Positions 25,802 to 38,768 are shown, counted from the first letter of the stretch. The stretch: DNA of 64,000 nt from Pseudoscleropodium purum (GCA_963969395.1 OZ017803.1:3596001-3660000); one strand, 5' to 3'. Numbers and translations: made by a program. Notes: generated from the letters alone by a model not told the origin.

Positions 25802-27255
25802 ATGGATCCAACAGTCAAAGATGTTCTGAAATCTATGAAACTAGTAGGTCCTTCAAACTACATCTTATGGAGCTACAAGGTAAAAATGATACTTATGTAC
25901 GAAGGTTTATGGAGGTTTATTAAACCTTCGTCAATTTTTTATCAACCCTCAACAATAGTTGTTGACATCGCAACCTCGGGAGCAAGCGCTACCATGTGTA
26001 CTTGACACACTTGACACGACCAAGGATATGGAGCTCCAATTTCAAGCCGGAAGAATCATAATCTCTTTGGTATGGGACACTATCCTACTTAGTATCATTC
26101 ACCTTATCAAATCTTAGCAGATTTGACAAATGACAACGTTTGCGTATAATGTGTGATGTATGTAGTAACTCTAGATGTCTCTTACTAAAGGAGTAGTTCT
26201 ATTGCCTCAAACTCATAGAAGGGAAGGGAGTAGGAGACCACCTATAGAACATCAACCTGATAATTACACAACTTGTCAACTTAGGCATTCAAACATTGGA
26301 TGAAGACCTTGTCAACTTAACTCTGAACAATCTACCACGTACTTGGGCCACATTCAAACATATACATAAAGGCCGTGAGAGACTACCTCTCTTCTTAGAA
26401 CTAGAGGGACTACTTCTCCAAAAAGAATTGAGTCCATCCATAGATTCTTAGAGAGACACTACTGAGGAGATTAACTTCTTAAGACATAACTTTAGTTCAC
26501 ATTGCGGTGGACAAACCACCCGTAGCCGCTCCAACTTTGGCCAAGGACCTATAAGGATTAATAATCGATCAGTCTCGAATCCTAAACTAGACACTAATCA
26601 ACAAACCTCTTGACTGACCACATACTGCCACAAATGTAGCAAACTTGGACATTTGCCTCAGGACTGCTCCTGCATTACCTTAGAAGACTCCATCAAGGCC
26701 ATGTAGCTCCAATTGTCAAACCTACCCCCAGCTCGATCACTTCAGCAAATTGACATTGCAGAAGTCAATCCGAACATAGACAAAGACACTGATTGTGATT
26801 CCAAAATTCACAATTGCATTGAGGCATTCCATAGTAATCAAGACAAAGATAACAAACTACTTGTGGAGTATGCTAATGCCTGCATGACATCTATGCCTAT
26901 CGAAAGTGACTGGTTCCTAGACTTTGGAGCATCATCGCATATCACTGGTGACTTATCACTTCTCCATAACATTAGTTCCTCACACATTCCCCACATCAGA
27001 ATTGCTAGAGGGCAAGCTATGCTTGTCGCCAAGCAAGGCACTGTACAAGTTTCTGATTCACAAGGATCAATGAAGGAGGTTTACCGCATTCTATATGTGC
27101 TAGGAGTCAAGACAAATTTGTTTTTAATTAGGAAACTCATTGATCTCAACTACAAGGTACTCTTTGAAGCCAACTCTTGGCACATTTACAATAAAGAACA
27201 TCGCACCAAAGTCTTCCTTCAAGGTGTCTGCAACCCCACCAACAACTTGTATTGA
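25802..27255 (+). pseudogene. copia gag and protease, degenerate
   Basis: The gag start is MDPTVKDVLKSMKLVGP with the copia-typical NYILWSYKVKMIL motif. After several stops and frameshifts a zinc knuckle CHKCSKLGHLPQDC (26626-26667; CX2CX4HX4C) is seen. The protease follows with WFLDFGASSHITGD, where the usual catalytic DSG is DFG. The frame ends shortly after GVCNPTNNLY, close to the nested insertion. Non-functional. Confidence 0.9.
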
Positions 27256-27722
27256 GTTAGTAATTCCCTCCACTAAAAGGAAGGTGTTTTTTTTAACATG
27301 TATAGTAATGTGGCTTGATGTTTAGTATAACATCAAACATGTAGATTGTGGATGCGCAAAAAAATCTATCAAGATTGATATAGAAAAAACACAAGAAAAT
27401 CTAAAAAAACATGCCATGCTTTTAGAGAAATGTCACAACAAATATAGTTTAAAATAGTGCCCCAAATGTGCCATGTGGCAACCATATAAGCGCCATGCAA
27501 GCAGGCAATGCCACATAGGATTTTTTTTTATCTAACCTGAATTTGAGGTGGTACTTGATGGTGAAGTTGACATCATATTTGTTGAAAATTTTCATATTTT
27601 ATTTAATGACATCAATTTAAATGTCCATGAGAATTTGAATATTGTTTTTAGCAACATCAATTTTGACCTCCAAATGTTTTTTGAGATGTTTCTTAAGACA
27701 TCAATTTAGATGTTAGCTTAAA

Positions 27723-27836
27723 TGTATGCCATATACAATACATTTTACACCATACACAACATATTATATACTATACAATATGTTATACATTATACACCAT
27801 ACACAATATGCCATACATTGTACACAGTACACCTTA
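27723..27836. repeat. TATACA/CATACA-rich degenerate tandem array
   Basis: Repeating variants of ACACCATACACAATATGC and TATACAATATGTTATACA. Confidence 0.7.
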
Positions 27837-28045
27837 TTGGCAATAATATTGAAAGACTTGGAAAGCCTTATTATAAGTGTTTTGACATGAGAAGGCAAGT
27901 TATTTATGCAAGAGGGGTGGTAGGAGGGAAGATAAGTTATATGGGACATTTGAAATGTAATTTATTATTATTAAAAGCTATTATAAAATTTTAAAAGCTA
28001 TTAATTTTAGAACTAAGTATTATAATGAATATGATGTTGTCTTGC

Positions 28046-28177
28046 AAAAAACATCCGGATGTTACAAAGGATGTCTTAGTGGATATCACAAAAAACATCT
28101 TGATGTAACAAAGGATGTCTCTATTGACATTACAAAAAACATTTACATGCGACACATGACATCTTAGCTGACATCTA
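28046..28177. repeat. 44 bp x 3 tandem repeat
   Basis: Three units of 44 bp each beginning AAAAAACAT(C/T), with internal GATGT/ACATC palindromic motifs; units start at 28046, 28090 and 28134. The first two are closest. Confidence 0.85.
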
Positions 28178-28899
28178 TTATGACAATGTTAAAAATTTTA
28201 AGATGGCATTAAAGCATGTTGATGTGGCATGCCACTTCATTCTCTTTGGACACCATATTACTTAAATGCTGATGCAAGTTCCCTTTTTTGGAAAAAAAAT
28301 GCTACGTGGTTTGCTTTCACTTATTTTTTTTACATGTGGTCATTGTTTTACCTTAGCCCTCAAGAATTTTTAGAAATTCACTTGCAGTCAAATCTTAAGC
28401 CCTTGCTAATGTGTGCAAGTCATTTGTAGTCTTTCTATCAATTTTTTTGTCCCAAGTCAAATCCAAAATGTTGGTCCCAACTAAAATTGTAAGCTCTAAG
28501 AATTTCCTCAATTTCTTTAAATGTATTATACATCTTGTGAAATCAAATATCTATTTTCACATCACGCTAATTTAAAAGAACCGTCAACATTAGAAAATGA
28601 AGATTTGCAGTGGATACCTTTACACAAAATGTTGAATTGAAAAATTGTAATCATTCATCATCAAAATCAAATGTTCCATGTTCAAGCTACACTTCAAAAA
28701 GACACCACTCTTAAAAATAACTAATTAAAATAGAGAGTACTTTAGGATTTATTTTATTTTAAAATGTAACCAAAAAAAATGTATTTTTTTCCCACATGCA
28801 ATTGTTGGACCTCATACCTAATTAATATGTGAATGCATGGATAAAATTTTAAAATTCATGAGTGCTCATTTTGCAAAATATCCGAGTTTGTTGTAGGGA

Positions 28900-29740
28900 A
28901 AACAATTTTCTCTATACATTGCAGAACTAGCTTGTTTGACTTCGAACATTTGTAACTTTAATTTTGTGCAGTATTGAGTTTTGAATTATTAATCTTTATG
29001 GTATAGAATTCAATTGAGAGTCTTAGAAGAAAAAAATCGATTCAAAAACATTAAATTTTTATACTTAATCCAAATTAATAGTATGTCTAAAATGGAATTA
29101 ACACTTGAAGGACCATTGTCCCTTAAGGAGACAAATGGGATTTTGAGTAGGTACCTACGAGCTCAAATTTTTTCTTTCTTTTCCAAAACTTTTTTTAAAG
29201 ATAAAAAAATGGATTAGCTTCATGGGAAAAAAATTTATGCCTAGATAAGTTCATAATAGGGGATAGGAGTCAGCAAAAAAATTCAGGAATTTTAATTTAA
29301 AATTTAAAAAAAAATTCCCTCATACATAATATTTTTGTGTACATATATAGCTTTGGTTCATTCCATTTGAATTTTTTTTGTGAAAGTTATGGACAATCTT
29401 GTTTTTTGAACAATTAGAGCATTTTTTTCAAAAAATAACTTGTAAGATTCATTTCTAAATGCAATTTTTACAATTTTTACAAAAAAAAGGTCCACATGAT
29501 TTATCTTGCTTGCTACAATACTCTCACCATTGGGATTAGTGCATTTTAATTCCATTCTTGAGCTATTAATAATTGAAATTTTTCTTCTATCTCTTACTTA
29601 CTTCTATTCAAAAAAATTTAAAGAGTAAAAATTAAGTTTTTTAAAATATTCTAGATTTTTTTTAAGCTCTCAATTCTATTTTATATCATAAAGATTTAAA
29701 GCACAAAATTTCGTAGTGCAAAAAATAAAACTTAAAAATG
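28900..29740. repeat. Dispersed repeat family B, copy 3, with inverted arms
   Basis: The left arm (about 28950-29050, AATCTTTATGGTATAGAATT) is repeated inverted at about 29640-29720. Between them lies the family core in reverse orientation (GGACCATTGTCCCTTAAGGA and GAGTAGGTACCTACGAGCTC), matching 22.6 and 23.5 kb. The arrangement suggests the intact family unit is a foldback-like element of about 0.8 kb. Confidence 0.55.
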
Positions 29741-31276
29741 TTCGAAAGACGAAAAAAAAAGAGTTTGAAACATTCAACAAAATAATTGATATTCTTCTAG
29801 CACAAAAGAATTATGAATACAGATGAGGAATCAATAAATACTTTTGTTGACAACCATGCTGCTCTTAATAATGCTAAAACATATATTATGCACATTCCAT
29901 TCCATCCAACACCATGCGGATTATAAGATATAAGCATTTACATCCACCATAACCATTTCTCTAACTCTATAAAAAAAATACGTAGCTACACTTCACAAGC
30001 TCACTTTCCTCTACAAAAATGACCAAGATGGTACTGCTTTTGTGAATTCTTTTTTGTAGACAAGTTGGCCAAAGGCTTGAAAATTTTCAAATCATTTGGA
30101 ATACTAGAATATATAGAGGGAAAAAATAGTAAGGAAGTAATAGAAGACAATGATCCAACATTCTAAATTATTTAGAATTTAAATATGGTATTGGAAAATG
30201 CCAATTCTAATGCTTGAAATGTTATAATAGACAATTTTCATTCTAGGATTTTTTTCCCCAATAAAATATAGAAAATTGGATAACATGAAGGAATTCAAAT
30301 CTTTTTTGGTAGGGAATCTATAACAACTTGCACCCTAAAAATCCTCATAACTTTTGATTTGTTGACAAAAATGGAATGATTCAAAGCTGTCCTAGTATAT
30401 ATAACCAATTTCAAATTTTATTTAATGAAAAAAGTTATTTTTCCTTATCTGCCCAAAATGTGCAATTATGGGAAAAAAAAACATACTAGGCTATAACTTT
30501 TGACTCCTATTATTAAATGTCATTAAGATTGTTGCATAAGAAAGATATCCTCATCCACAACTTCTATTAAAATTTCTGCCTAAAATATGCAATTTGTTGG
30601 TCACAATGGCATGCACAAAATTTCTATTCAACCAAAAATGCAGTCTGGTCCTCTAGGGCTTACCCTAAAAATTGTTTTGGCATTAGAATTTTTTTCAATA
30701 CAACTAAGTAGAAGATAGAAGGTCCATCTAAATGAATTACATGTCTAGAATGGAAATAACCCATGAAGGAACTTTTTCCCTTAAGGCAACAAAAGGCATA
30801 TAGACTCGGTACCTATGGGCCCAAATTCCACCCTCTTTTGGGAATCTTTTTTTAAATGCACAAAAGTTGATTGGTTCCACGACTATATGATTTTTTTACT
30901 TTTGGTGCTCCAAAAAAAAAGGCATGTCAAAATATATAAGCATATAGTACGGGTCGAGGGGAGCACAATACATTCAAAATTTTTTTATTCATATTCTCTT
31001 TCATTCTTCCTAAACTAAATTTGCTTCAGTTGAATACTAATTTAGTTTCCTTCTACGTGTTATGTTTGGCCATGAAGCCGCATTAAAAAAAATAACATTC
31101 ACATACTCTACATCACAAGACTTCTTCACTCTTCTCTAAGCTCTTTTTATTTTTTTGCACTAATTCTAAAAATACTGTAGAAGGGTAACTACAACAGGCC
31201 TCTTTGCATATGTTTATAAAATATTTAAGAAGCACCAACCTCTAGTTTCGGTTTTCCCTTAAGGGCAGCTTCTTAC

Positions 31277-31560
31277 CTAACCCCACTATAAGTTGCTCAT
31301 GCTGAAAAAGACCCAGACTATCTAAGTGACACTCCTGCATTTTTGTGAACGTTTCATAGAACGCAGCAATATCCTCCATGATGTTCCCTTCAGCATTCCT
31401 ACATCACAAAACATCACCTCGTTTTAATTGTGACATTAGCATGTTTCCTCATACATACTCTTAAATTCAACCTCCTCCAAACAAATATTCATCATCGCCT
31501 TTATGTTCTTCAGAACATCCTTGTTGCATTCAAACATAACAAAAATAGGCCCTCCTACTA
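31277..31560 (-). pseudogene. Two exon-like antisense segments, unknown protein
   Basis: On the minus strand, 31560-31461 encodes a segment including FECNKDVLKNIKAMMNICLE and reaches a GTATGT donor; after a short intron-like gap ending GATGTAG, 31398-31277 encodes MEDIAAFYETFTKMQECHLD and continues to a GTAAGA donor. Splice sites and protein-like composition suggest a captured or residual host-gene fragment. The phases of the two segments do not join cleanly, so it is probably non-functional. I do not recognise the family. Confidence 0.4.
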
Positions 31561-31639
31561 ATACTCATAGTTAGCTCTCTAGGACACCTTCTACAAAATT
31601 TTGTCAACATCACCACCCAAACCACTGTCACTATATATC

Positions 31640-34450
31640 ACATACCAAAACCTATCTATGGCATCGCTGCATCAGCCATCTAAACTATCAATTACTCTAC
31701 CATCTAAGCAATAGAGACCTTGTTGCATGATTACCTCACGTTCCTCTCCTTAACATGTTTGTGCCTCATGTATGATGGGCAAGTTATCTATAAATCATAT
31801 TCCAAAGAATCGGATGATCTACACAACCTGACCACTTCAGTTAGTACATAGTGACCTATGTGGATCTATGCCTATCAAATCCCGAAGTGGGAATTGATAC
31901 ATACTTACTTTTATTGATGACTTTACACGCAAAACATGGCTCTACTTCCTACCACAAAAGTCACACACCTTAGCCTCCTTCAAACAATTCTGTACCTTGG
32001 TAGAAATCCTTGCTCTAAAAATTGATACCTTACATAATGACTACAATAGCAAATATGTCTCAACTGAGTTCACATCCTATTGTGTTATTGTTATTATCAA
32101 GTGCCAACTCATGGTAGGCTATTCACCGCACCAAAATAACATCGTAGAGCGCAAGAATCGTACATTACTTGAAAGCATACGCAATGTTGTAACTAGTACC
32201 AAGATTCCCAAACCTTTGTAGGAAGAACTCGCCAAGATTGTCAATTACATCCAAAATCAATGTTTTACAAAGGCATTGAAGCTCAAGACCACCAAGGAGA
32301 TGTTCACTAGGATCAAACCTCACCTAGACTACCTCACAATCATCAGTTGCATCATCTATTGTCACATTCTAGACAAACAACATCAAAAACTTGATCCCAA
32401 AGTAATCAGTACGATCCTATTTGGCTATGACAAATACAGCAAGCCTATTGCTGCTACCACCCAAGCTCTAGAAAAATCATCATCAGTAAAAATGTATGGT
32501 TTGATAAAACCTTGTTTGATGTACCTTCTTAGGAGACCAGTGAACCTCTAGAGGATCGATTCTTTCTTTATTAGTTTAGAACCCCTTCACCTCTAATCTC
32601 CTCCCCCCCTTCCCTCCCTTGACACCCATCTCTCTAAACACATTTCCCCCACTTGCATGCAATAGTTTTCCAGCCTCTTATACTAGTCTGAGTGCTTCTC
32701 CTTCCTCTTGACTTCCCTACCCCACCTTCAATGCTACATGCCAACCTCCAACCACCCTCGACACTTCATTGTCACCACTTGTGCCTGCAGCTCCCTGAAT
32801 ATCGGCACAACTACGAACTCAAAACATTTGCCTTGAAGGGTATGAGCTCTGTTTTTCAACTATAGATTTTGACATTTGGAGCATTAGGGCCACTGTAGTA
32901 CATATTGCCCTTATAGAGTTTGATCAAGCTAATATTTCATTCAAACAAGCCAAAACGGATCCAAGATGGTGACTTGCCATGCGAGAAGAAACGAACTCAA
33001 TTTGGAAGAACAACACATGGAAACTAGAGCCCTTACTTCTAGACAAGCACGCAATTATCTACAAATGGATCTTCAAACTGAAACCCGGGCTCAATGGTGC
33101 ACCCCCGATCAAGAAGTCAAGACTTGTCACACGAGGCTTTGAACAAAGAGAAGGAATCAACTTTACAGAAATGTTTGCCCTTGTCATCAAATGGATGACA
33201 CTCTACATCGCCATTGTCCTTGTAGTGATAGAAAGATGGAACATCCATTATATAAATGTTCCATCAATGTTCCTGGACGGGCTACTCAAAGAGAGAGTTT
33301 ACATGACACAACCTCCAAAATTTAGACCTCACAACAAAGAGACCCTAATTTGCAAACTGTACAAATCTTTCTATGGCTTTAAACAATCTCATTGTACTTA
33401 GTATGATTGTATAGATATAGTTCTTTGCAAACTCGGACTTAAATGCAACACATCCAATGGAAAACTTTACTATATGCACCAAGACGGACAAACACTAATC
33501 TTCATACTCTACGTCGACGACTTATTCATTACCAAGAGTTCCAACCAACTAATCACTTAGTTCAAATAGTTTCTTCACTAGGAATTCAAGATGTAGGACC
33601 TGGGCAAAATCCAACACTACTTAAGCATTTTATTTGAATACATTATTCAGAGCATACTACTACATCAGTAAGACTATATCAACTCAATACTTTAAGAATT
33701 TTGGATGTCAACTTGCAAACTCGCCCTTGCTCCTTTTACTAAGAGCACCATCTTGATTACAAATATGAAATCTCCACCAACTGACTTGACACATTACTAT
33801 TGATTAGTAGGCAAACTCATTTTCTTGATAATCACTAGGCCTAACATAGCTTACTATGTCAACCAACTTAGCAATTACACGTTGAATCTACAAGAAGCAC
33901 ATCTTAACGCAACAAAAATCTACTCAGATATTTACAAGGCACCCAAGACTATGGAATTCTCTATTGTTTAGGAACACCTCTATCCATTTTGGGCTACACT
34001 AATGTTGACTAGGGAGCATGTCTTAAAACATGTTGATCCATGGATGCATATGTCTTTACCTTAGTAGACAACCCAATTTCGTAGCAGAGCAAACACCAAT
34101 TGACGGTGTTCCGATCTTCCACTGAATCTAAATACTGTGCCTTCAGTGACAATGCCCCCAAAGCTATGTGGCTCCATTAGCCTTCTTTGAAAGCTCTAGC
34201 AACTTGTTCTTGTTGATTCACAAACTCACATACTACAACACACAACAAGCATCCATCTCTACTGCAATAATCAAGGAGCAATCAAGCTGTCACACAACCG
34301 CGTATTCCATGCACGCTCCAAACATATTGAAATACACTATCATTTCATTAGAGAGCGAATCTTAGATGGCAAAGTCAATATACAATATATTAATACAAAT
34401 CTGCAACCAACAAATACGCTTACAAAGCCCTCAGGAAGGGTGAGATTCCA
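31640..34450 (+). pseudogene. copia integrase, reverse transcriptase and RNase H, degenerate
   Basis: The pre-integrase segment (HLNYQ, LYHLSNRDLVA) is followed by the integrase core with FIDDFTRKTWLYFLPQKS and YSPHQNNIVERKNRTLLE. The reverse transcriptase starts near 32979 (NTWKLEP, YKWIFKLKPG, SRLVTRGFEQREGINFTE) and has the active-site YVDDL at 33510-33524. RNase H features (a TNVDWG-like stretch near 34005 and a KHIE-type segment near 34320) follow. Stops and frame changes occur throughout, so no polyprotein can be made. Confidence 0.9.
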
Positions 34451-35053
34451 ACAACATTGGAAAACCCTAGGGATAGAGAGCATGCAAATTCCTGTTACAA
34501 AATCCCTCAATCCATCCTTCAAGTTTCCCACTAAACCCTAGAATCTCATAGTTTGAATAGATAGTCCTCAACCTCTATGAGGAATCTAAAGCTCTTGAAT
34601 TCTACACCCTTACACTCAGTTACCTCTGTAGAACAGTCTTCCTATGAGAAGTACATTTTTGGCATCCTACCATGCCTCATGGCATAAAACTTAGGATCCT
34701 TCAAAGATCTCCGCCTTCGCAACTCTAGCTTTGACACTGCTCTCCAAGCCTACTCTCGTCTTGCCTCACCCACCATCACCACAACATTTGCTTCCAACAC
34801 CCGCACCTCTACATACTCATCTGCCACCTGATTTCTAACGCACGCACACATCTACCAGACTAAAGCACCAACTGACAATTGAGCAACAAATGTGAAGCTA
34901 ATCCACACCACCAAACCTGCAAGCATCCGTAGCAATGCATCACAAACAAATTCATGAACTACCTATAGTCCTTCTCATTCCACTCGCACCATTGTTTGCT
35001 CGCTTCACAATCTCCTTTGCCAATTCACATTTTTTTCCCTCAATCCTCAGATT

Positions 35054-35062
35054 GCAAAGGGG
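35054..35062 (+). promoter_or_regulatory. Polypurine tract of copia element
   Basis: GCAAAGGGG lies two bases before the 3' LTR, the expected site for plus-strand priming. Confidence 0.75.
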
Positions 35063-35064
35063 TT

Positions 35065-35241
35065 TGAATCATCCTCAACTTACTAGACAGCTTCCCTCCT
35101 AGATGACATTCATCCAAGTAGATTAGGGTTAGCTTAGATTCTTTTAGGTTAGTCTAAGTGTATTTAAGATAAGTGGCTTCCATCACTTCTCTCTCTCAAA
35201 TTATAGTAATGTTCTAATGTTGTCACAATGCAACTATTCCA
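35065..35241 (+). repeat. 3' LTR of copia element
   Basis: 177 bp, about 91% identical to the 5' LTR, with most differences being C/T or G/A transitions as expected from decay of methylated cytosines. Confidence 0.9.
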
Positions 35242-35925
35242 ACTATGTTTTGTTTCTTCAGAGTTTATATTGTTTGCAAAATGATATAAATTGTCTACTT
35301 TTCATAATCGATCATTTTGAATCTACGGCACTTGTCAAGAAGGTCCACAAACTAAATATAATAGATGACTCTAATTTAGACCCTCTTCTTCAAACCATCC
35401 TATGGGTGGCTTCAAAAGCAATAGTCAATGGATGTGAGTTGGAATGCTCATAATGTTAGAGCATTAATGAAATTTTTTCATACTTCTTTAATGGATGGAA
35501 TAAGAGCTAGGGTGGGTCCATTTCAAAGCCAAGATTTATCCATTTAATTTTTCTAAATGAGAATTGATTACTACCCAATTACCTTTTTACACATGTTAAA
35601 AGAATGTAAGTTTCATTTAAGTTTAGCAAGGGGCACATTTAAGAACCTTTTGTATTACTTTTGGAATGCCTCATTGCTTTTTTTTGGTCTAGCCATATCT
35701 CTTTTTAGACTGCACATGTGTGAATTTTGCAAGGTCTAAGATCACAAATAGGTGCCTTTTGTAGAATTCTTTGGAAATTCATAAGTAATTCATAAATGCT
35801 CTGAAAAATATGAAACTACTTGTGTTAGATTCCACATCAGTTTTTCTTCGAGTGAAAATTAAGGATAAATAATTTTGGGCATCTAAAATTCATCTTAAAG
35901 TCCGGCCAACCCTTAAACTGATGGT

Positions 35926-36640
35926 TTATGAGTACACTAATTTAGTCAATTGTGTGAGCTTGGGAAGCCTCCTATGGAAGATCTTGTAACATGGCAGTCC
36001 AAAGCTGTAAACATCTGTGGACCATGAATAGTTGTGCTTTGATTCTAAAACCTCCGAAGCCATATACCAGAGGCATTCCTTGCTTCCTAGTGTGAAAATG
36101 TGAGCCTTCATCTTCCATTTGGGAGGATCCAAAATCTATTAGCTTTATGGTATAATATACTTGTGCATATGAATCACGGCTTCTATAATCTGTAAAGCAA
36201 TGTCTATTGCTACTTGAAAACAAAAAAGATGTCAATTCCTCAAAATTGATCATTTACAGTTTGTTAGTCATTTGGTAATAAGTCATGCAATTCAAACTCC
36301 ATATACTCAGTTACAAGGTAACAGTCCCGATAACAATTAGGGTCCCATATATCCTCTTTTAATGCATACCCATCCACTCTACAACATTGGAATGTTACAC
36401 TCTAGCTAAAAATCCTGTTTTTGTTTTTGCAGAGATGTTAGATACATTTGACATCATTGAAAGTGCAACCATTTTCCCTAACATTTTGCACTTGTATATG
36501 CTCTTAGAAGCTCTTTTTCTAGAACTTCCAACTAAAAGATCCACAAAACTCATGTCTAAATTTTCAATGATGATGATAGTATCCAAAGGTGAGTAAGATC
36601 CAAGAGTGCAAGAGCTTGGTTGTAATCACTTCTTCTAGGT
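35926..36640 (-). pseudogene. Protein kinase pseudogene
   Basis: Read on the minus strand: SIYKCKMLGKMVALSMM (glycine-loop/VAIK region, with the lysine position changed), LVTEYMEFELHDLL (hinge), KLIDFGSS (DFG), then in another frame LWYMASEVLE (activation-segment APE region) and STDVYSFGL (subdomain IX). The order is that of a Ser/Thr kinase of the plant receptor-cytoplasmic/Raf-like type. Frameshifts between LIDFGSS and WYMASEV, loss of the HRD motif and the altered lysine make it a pseudogene. It lies just outside the copia 3' LTR. Confidence 0.75.
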
Positions 36641-36947
36641 AGCTTCAAGTTTGCCTCAATTGTCTCTAGAAAGTACTAGTAGAGCTCACATTGATAATCC
36701 AATGTCCTTATGAAAAGAGACAATTCAATTCCAAAAGAGCTAGCAATAGAAAAATAAATCACAATCAATGAAATTTATGATTCTTCATCATTCAATGAAG
36801 AACAATAGCTTCCCTAAAATTCTGATTCCAATGCCAACTCCAATTTTACAAACACAATTGATCCCTACTACAAGACCTAGAAAAATGCAATTTAACTTAT
36901 TGAAAAGGTGAACGAACTTGATCCCTTTCCTTAGATGTACCCTCAAC

Positions 36948-37107
36948 TAAAGTAAACTACCCCATTATGGATAGAATGGGAGCAAGCCCATTGTGGATAA
37001 AATTATGTTGGTGGTGTATATTTAAGTTTTGTAATGTACACCACTATTACAATTTTACCCACAATGGATTTGCTCCCATTCTACCCATAATAGGGTAGTT
37101 TACCTTA
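36948..37107. mobile_element. 160 bp MITE / foldback
   Basis: Two arms of about 65 bp are near-perfect inverted copies: the left begins TAAAGTAAACTACCCCATTA and the right ends GGGTAGTTTACCTTA, with AGAATGGGAGCAA mirrored by TTGCTCCCATTCT. The loop is about 20 bp. Flanks could reflect a TA target, but this is not certain. Confidence 0.88.
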
Positions 37108-37950
37108 CTAGTGTCCAGCTATGCTTGTTCAAGAATTTGACACAACATACTTTCAAACAATTTAATAGCTACGCATGCCCTCAAGTACACAAAACTGACC
37201 AGTCTTGTAGGTAGGGAATGTACATACTTCAACCCATTTTTTTAATTTTTTAAACCTAAATATTCTTTGTGACTTTGCCCCCACTTGTATGGTTGAGCAT
37301 ATTTTTGTTGAACACAAGCTAGGCCTTTGAAATTGGAGAATATGGGTTTAGTAGGCCATTTCTGGTCATAACATGCAAAAGGGGTTTAAAAAAAATAGTA
37401 GAATGAAAGTATGAAATTGGTCTTTTATAGGATAATGTGTTTTTTATTTATCAAAATTAAACATACAATGAAGTACTTAGTAGAGATAGCTTACGACATG
37501 TTACATGGTCTCAAAAACCTTTGTCAATGGATTGATTGAAAAAAAATTAACCAAAAATGAGATGCATAAATGATGAGGCAAGAGTTTGCCATTTCACAAT
37601 AGATTGCTATAATAATGAATAACTTGAAGAAAAAAAGGCTAAAAGATTTCCAAATTTCCATAATTGAATTTCAATTTTGAAATTCAAATGGATACCACGC
37701 AACTTTCAGATTTTTAGAATTGGATTTTGATTTTTGAATTTGCATAGATACTATGCAACTCTTAGATTTTTAGAATTGAATTTTGAATTTTGAATTCACA
37801 TATGTACTAGTGTGTAGTGTGCCATTGGCAAAATATAGTAAAGTAAAAGTAAAAATAATTTTCTAAATTTTTAATCCATAAAAACTTTGAGATTCAATAT
37901 CTTTCACATTGTATATCCAAACACTACAAATCAAAGCCTGTGCACTCTTA

Positions 37951-37970
37951 AGGTGGGCACATCCATACCT
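37951..37970. repeat. Left TIR of pogo-like element
   Basis: 20 bp, preceded by TA. Confidence 0.88.
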
Positions 37971-38768
37971 GATTGTTTAAGAAGATAGGATGCTTCTGAA
38001 ACTGTAGAGAATTAGAGGATTGTTTGACAAGATTAGCCTTTTTGCACTCAATACAAGGATACCAATTTTTTTTAAACATCACGTACATTTTTTTATTGAA
38101 GTGCAAAATAAAAAACAATAGGTTCCTACAAGCAACTATAGAGCTACAGTGCTGCCGAGCCTTTCCAAACTATTGTCTGATAGTTTGAAAAGGTTGAATT
38201 CTAAAAAATAGACCGTTTTCCAAGCACTAAAGCACAAAGGAGGCGGTTGAATATGGAGTTTAACTAGTCGCAAAGCATGCTAGTAAGTCATGCGTTGGAG
38301 TCCCAATTACAAACAATTTCAAATGTTTTCCACCCAACAAAAACTTGAACTCCCTCCATACAAGTTTTGAATTCGACCACAACCACCATGTTGCCTTCCA
38401 TTTTCCCCCCATTAGCGTGCACTCATAAAAGCATGCTTGGCCGATGAAGTGCTCTAGATCCATTGTTTATACCCTTGTCTTGTGCGTCTATCCATGCTCT
38501 AGAGCGATCGCTGTTGCGATGGAGGTGGATCTTATTCGAAATTGTTGTCATTGCAATCATCTTCAAGCTCTTCAATCCTTGAACAAGGATCACCACAATG
38601 AGCCTAAAGAGGAAGAGTGGTGTGCATAGAGGGGTTCAATGCATGTCCTTGTCACTTTGTTTGAAGTCGTGCCATTGCAATTTTTTTATTTTGTCAGCAT
38701 ATGGGAGGAACATAGGTCAAGAATTTACCAACATATTGGCCAGAAAGTGGAGCAGTTATTGATTTGAT

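Larger units (their letters stand above)
27263..31590. mobile_element. Nested insertion splitting the copia element (class unknown)
   Basis: Copia homology stops just after the pre-integrase-side NNLY at about 27255 and resumes at about 31595 ahead of the HLNYQ-like pre-integrase segment. The insert is AT-rich and holds a TATACA-type array, a 44 bp tandem repeat, a family B repeat with inverted arms and exon-like antisense sequence near its right end. Exact termini and target duplication were not found; it may be more than one insertion. Confidence 0.55.
25451..35241 (+). mobile_element. Ty1/copia LTR retrotransposon, degenerate, with nested insertion
   Basis: Bounded by TGAATCATCC...CTATTCCA LTRs (25451-25628 and 35065-35241). 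I count about 15 mismatches and one gap between them, roughly 91% identity, so the insertion is old. The flanks ATTAT and ACTAT look like a 5 bp target duplication with one mutation. The primer-binding site and polypurine tract are in place. Domain order gag - protease - integrase - reverse transcriptase - RNase H on the plus strand identifies copia. Total length of 9.8 kb is about twice the usual because about 4.3 kb is inserted between protease and integrase. Coding frames are broken by many stops. Confidence 0.93.

Noticed and set aside
27276..27292. CACTAAAAGGAAGG as the left end of a CACTA element splitting the copia
   Set aside because: No matching inverted terminus ending in TAGTG, and no 3 bp duplication, was found near 31.6 kb.
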